From Sulfuritalea sp. (GTDB lineage: Bacteria > Pseudomonadota > Gammaproteobacteria > Burkholderiales > Rhodocyclaceae), in the NCBI GenBank assembly GCA_021738105.1, contig JAIPCS010000028.1:1-21441 (forward strand): a DNA stretch of 21,441 nucleotides. The letters are read 5' to 3'. A model generated the notes under the pieces. The model had not been told where the DNA came from. It did not search any database and was given only the letters and a program-made list of their open reading frames with translations. Numbering within the stretch: the stretch's first letter is position 1; every line of letters starts with the position of its first letter. Shown here in pieces: positions 19,216 through 21,441 of the stretch. The translations under genes were made by a program, and so were the position numbers.

Positions 19216-21441
19216 ATGGCCAGCTTTACCTACTCTCTACTTGCCAACAATTCCTTTACCTCTTTCGATCCGTCCACCGATGTCCTGACGATCGATGACG
19301 CTGCGCTTCTTGCCACCGATTTCCGGCCATCGCAGTCGGCTGACGGACGTGGCATCACGCTGGAACAAAAAGACCCGAACACCGGCGCGACCACCAATAC
19401 AATCACCTTGTGGTACACAGAGAGTGCCGACACAACGAATTTCTACAAGACCAATACCACCATGCTGGTATTCGCCAGCGGATCGAAGCTGGTGGTCGGC
19501 GACGACAGCGTCAATCTTGACGATGAATCAGACCACACCCTGACCGGCAGCGCCACGGGCGATCTGTTGATCAGTTTTGGTGGCAGCGATACCGTCAACG
19601 GCGGCGACGGCAACGACTATCTGGTGACGCTCGGCGGAGCAGGCGGAACATTTGGTGGTTCCGGCGCCGACGAATTCAATGGTGGCAACGGAACCGATAC
19701 CCTCGGCCTCGACTCGGTTGCAGGTTTGACAGGCTACACGGTCAACCTCTTTGAGGGTACCGGTTCGGTAGCGGGCACCAATTCGTCCAGCTTCGCCATG
19801 ACCGGCATCGAAAATGTAGACGGCTCCAATGTCGCCGACAACATCACCGGCAACAACGGCAACAACAACCTTTCCGGCTGGGACGGCAACGACACCCTCA
19901 GCGGCGGCAAGGGCAGCGACAACCTCTGGGGCAGTTCGGGCAATGATTCGATCAATGGCGGCGCCGGTTTCGACCGCGCGCTGTACTACGACGACGCCAG
20001 CGTTCGGGGCGACTACACGATCACCTCGACCGGTGGCCAGACCTACACGGTCGCCGGCAACGGCTTTACCGACACGATTTCCGGCGGCGTTGAGCAATTG
20101 TCTTTCAACGGTGAGGATGTGCTGCTGACCAGCGCCAATGTTGCGGGTGGCCACGTCGTCGACTACGCGGCACTTGGCAATGGCTCGGAAACCGCTTTCG
20201 ATCCCACCGTCAACACCTTGGCGATCACTGATTCCAGTCTGTCGGCGGCAAATTTCATTCTCAGCAATGTGACGGGTGGCAATGCAGGCAAAGGCGCCAC
20301 CTTGACCCAGTTGAATCCTGCCACGGGCGCCCCGGTCAAATCGATTTCACTATTGTTCACGCCAGGTAGTGACGATACCAATCTGTTGAAGATCACCAGC
20401 AGCAATATCGTCTTTGCCAACGGCTCCATGTTGCTGATCGGCGACGATACGACGGGCACCACGGACGATACCTATACCGGCGCCCTGACAGGCAGTTCGT
20501 TCAACGATTTGCTGATCAGCGTCGATGGCGCGCAGAGCCTCAGCGGCGGTGGCGGCAATGATGTGCTCTATGGCGGCGCGGGTAACGACACCCTCGACGG
20601 TGGCAACGGCTACGACATGGCCACCTATGAGATAAACGCGGCAGGCGCCGTCACTGTCAACCTGACTGCCGGCACGGCAACGGACAGCTTTGGCGGCACC
20701 GATACCCTGACCAACATCGAGTCGATTCGCGGCACCTCGTTCGGCGACACCCTGACAGGCGATTCGGCCAACCTCAACACCTATTTGTCGAGCTTTCAAA
20801 GCCGGACTTTCGAAGGTCTGGGTGGCGACGACACCATCAACGGCGGCACCAGTCTTCCGGGCAACGTGACCATCGCGTCCTATGCCTCTTCATCCGGCGG
20901 AGTCACTGTCAATCTGGCCACGGGTGGCAACGGTCCCGACGGTACCGGTTCGGCCTCCGGCGGAAATATTGGTCAGGACTCCCTGATCAATATCGGCTTC
21001 GTTGTCGGCAGCGCCTATGATGACCAACTGACAGGCGGCAGCCACAATGCATCCACCATTGCCGCCGGCCACTTCGAGCAATTTGAAGGCGGCCTGGGCA
21101 ATGACACGATTGATGGCGGTGAAGGTACCGACCGCGCGTCCTATCAAAATGCCAGCGGTTCCGTGACCGTAGTCCTGGACACCGACGGCAATAACGGCAA
21201 CGGCTACAGCGGTACCGCGACCGGTGCGGCTGGTAACGACGTCTTGTTGAATATCGAGCAGGTACGTGGCTCAGGGTATGCCGATAACTTGACCGGCGGC
21301 GCGTCGAACGATGCCTTTGAAGGCCTCGGTGGCAACGATACGATTGTGGGGGGGATGGGGACTGACACCATCCGCTTCGACCGTTCGAGCGCTGCCGTCA
21401 CCGTCACCTTCAGCGAAACGCTCGGCGAGGGCACGGCACTT
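19216..21441 (+). CDS. RTX-repeat calcium-binding exported protein (3' truncated)
   Basis: 742 codons are open to the window edge. GGAG (19204-19207) lies 8 bases before ATG 19216. There is no N-terminal signal peptide, as expected for a type I substrate with a C-terminal signal (outside the window). Calcium-binding nonapeptides GGxGxDxux occur in clusters: ~128-160, 221-255 (DGNDTLSGGKGSDNLWGSSG), 444-470 (GGGGNDVLYGGAGNDTLDGG), 534-543, 625-642 and 703-718. Between them are beta-rich 'ASY....G.VTVNL..G......G.D.L.NIE.V.GS...D.LTG' modules typical of large RTX adhesins. Residues ~16-120 and ~327-435 are two copies of another domain (FDP....L.I.D..L.A..F, NP.TGA, FA.GS.L..GDD, DLLIS). PrtD/HlyD-type secretion genes lie 1.7 kb away. 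Adhesin or surface-layer function is inferred; no protease or lipase motif is visible in this part. Confidence 0.93.
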   Translation, partial: MASFTYSLLANNSFTSFDPSTDVLTIDDAALLATDFRPSQSADGRGITLEQKDPNTGATTNTITLWYTESADTTNFYKTNTTMLVFASGSKLVVGDDSVNLDDESDHTLTGSATGDLLISFGGSDTVNGGDGNDYLVTLGGAGGTFGGSGADEFNGGNGTDTLGLDSVAGLTGYTVNLFEGTGSVAGTNSSSFAMTGIENVDGSNVADNITGNNGNNNLSGWDGNDTLSGGKGSDNLWGSSGNDSINGGAGFDRALYYDDASVRGDYTITSTGGQTYTVAGNGFTDTISGGVEQLSFNGEDVLLTSANVAGGHVVDYAALGNGSETAFDPTVNTLAITDSSLSAANFILSNVTGGNAGKGATLTQLNPATGAPVKSISLLFTPGSDDTNLLKITSSNIVFANGSMLLIGDDTTGTTDDTYTGALTGSSFNDLLISVDGAQSLSGGGGNDVLYGGAGNDTLDGGNGYDMATYEINAAGAVTVNLTAGTATDSFGGTDTLTNIESIRGTSFGDTLTGDSANLNTYLSSFQSRTFEGLGGDDTINGGTSLPGNVTIASYASSSGGVTVNLATGGNGPDGTGSASGGNIGQDSLINIGFVVGSAYDDQLTGGSHNASTIAAGHFEQFEGGLGNDTIDGGEGTDRASYQNASGSVTVVLDTDGNNGNGYSGTATGAAGNDVLLNIEQVRGSGYADNLTGGASNDAFEGLGGNDTIVGGMGTDTIRFDRSSAAVTVTFSETLGEGTAL

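Overview
The window looks like a betaproteobacterial chromosome, probably near Rhodocyclales/Nitrosomonadales. This is an inference from gene order and protein similarity by eye; no search was run. GC is high throughout, and the central housekeeping order ftsK - (nudix) - lolA - rarA - serS is characteristic of Betaproteobacteria. The window opens inside one large exported repeat protein and closes inside another.

Region 1 (1-2990): the 3' end of a filamentous-haemagglutinin-like exoprotein, then an OmpA-C-domain periplasmic protein and a FecR-like exported protein, closed by a strong hairpin terminator. A promoter candidate lies between the exoprotein and the OmpA gene. Region 2 (3000-9978): DNA translocase ftsK, a zinc-ribbon Nudix hydrolase, outer-membrane lipoprotein chaperone lolA, replication-associated ATPase rarA and seryl-tRNA synthetase serS. 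A roughly 510-bp cassette sits exactly between rarA and serS. It holds a GxxExxY-family gene bounded by inverted CACAGAGG-type repeats, and the rarA stop codon lies inside the left repeat. Region 3 (9965-11476): lytic transglycosylase mltF on the minus strand, convergent with and overlapping serS, then a divergent tRNA-Ser(CGA) with its own promoter.

Region 4 (11742-17494) is envelope- and secretion-related: a TviB/WbpO-type UDP-HexNAc 6-dehydrogenase, a 43-codon ORF joined by ATGA overlaps to both neighbours, and a GT4 glycosyltransferase. Convergent to these is a PrtD/PrtE-type type I secretion ABC transporter and membrane-fusion pair. Region 5 (17579-18261): a VapC/Phd-YefM toxin-antitoxin pair with a palindromic putative operator over its start region. 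Region 6 (18529-19007): two tandem copies of a roughly 240-bp non-coding unit, each built around a 198-199 bp element with 23-bp terminal inverted repeats and an internal hairpin. Region 7 (19216-end): a large RTX protein, open at the right edge and the probable substrate of the type I exporter. It carries two copies of an unfamiliar ~120-residue domain, each followed by calcium-binding RTX repeats.

The parts most worth a second look are the repeat-bounded GxxExxY cassette, the tandem terminal-inverted-repeat element, the duplicated domain in the RTX protein, the doubly coupled mini-ORF, and the sharp change of base composition inside the haemagglutinin gene.
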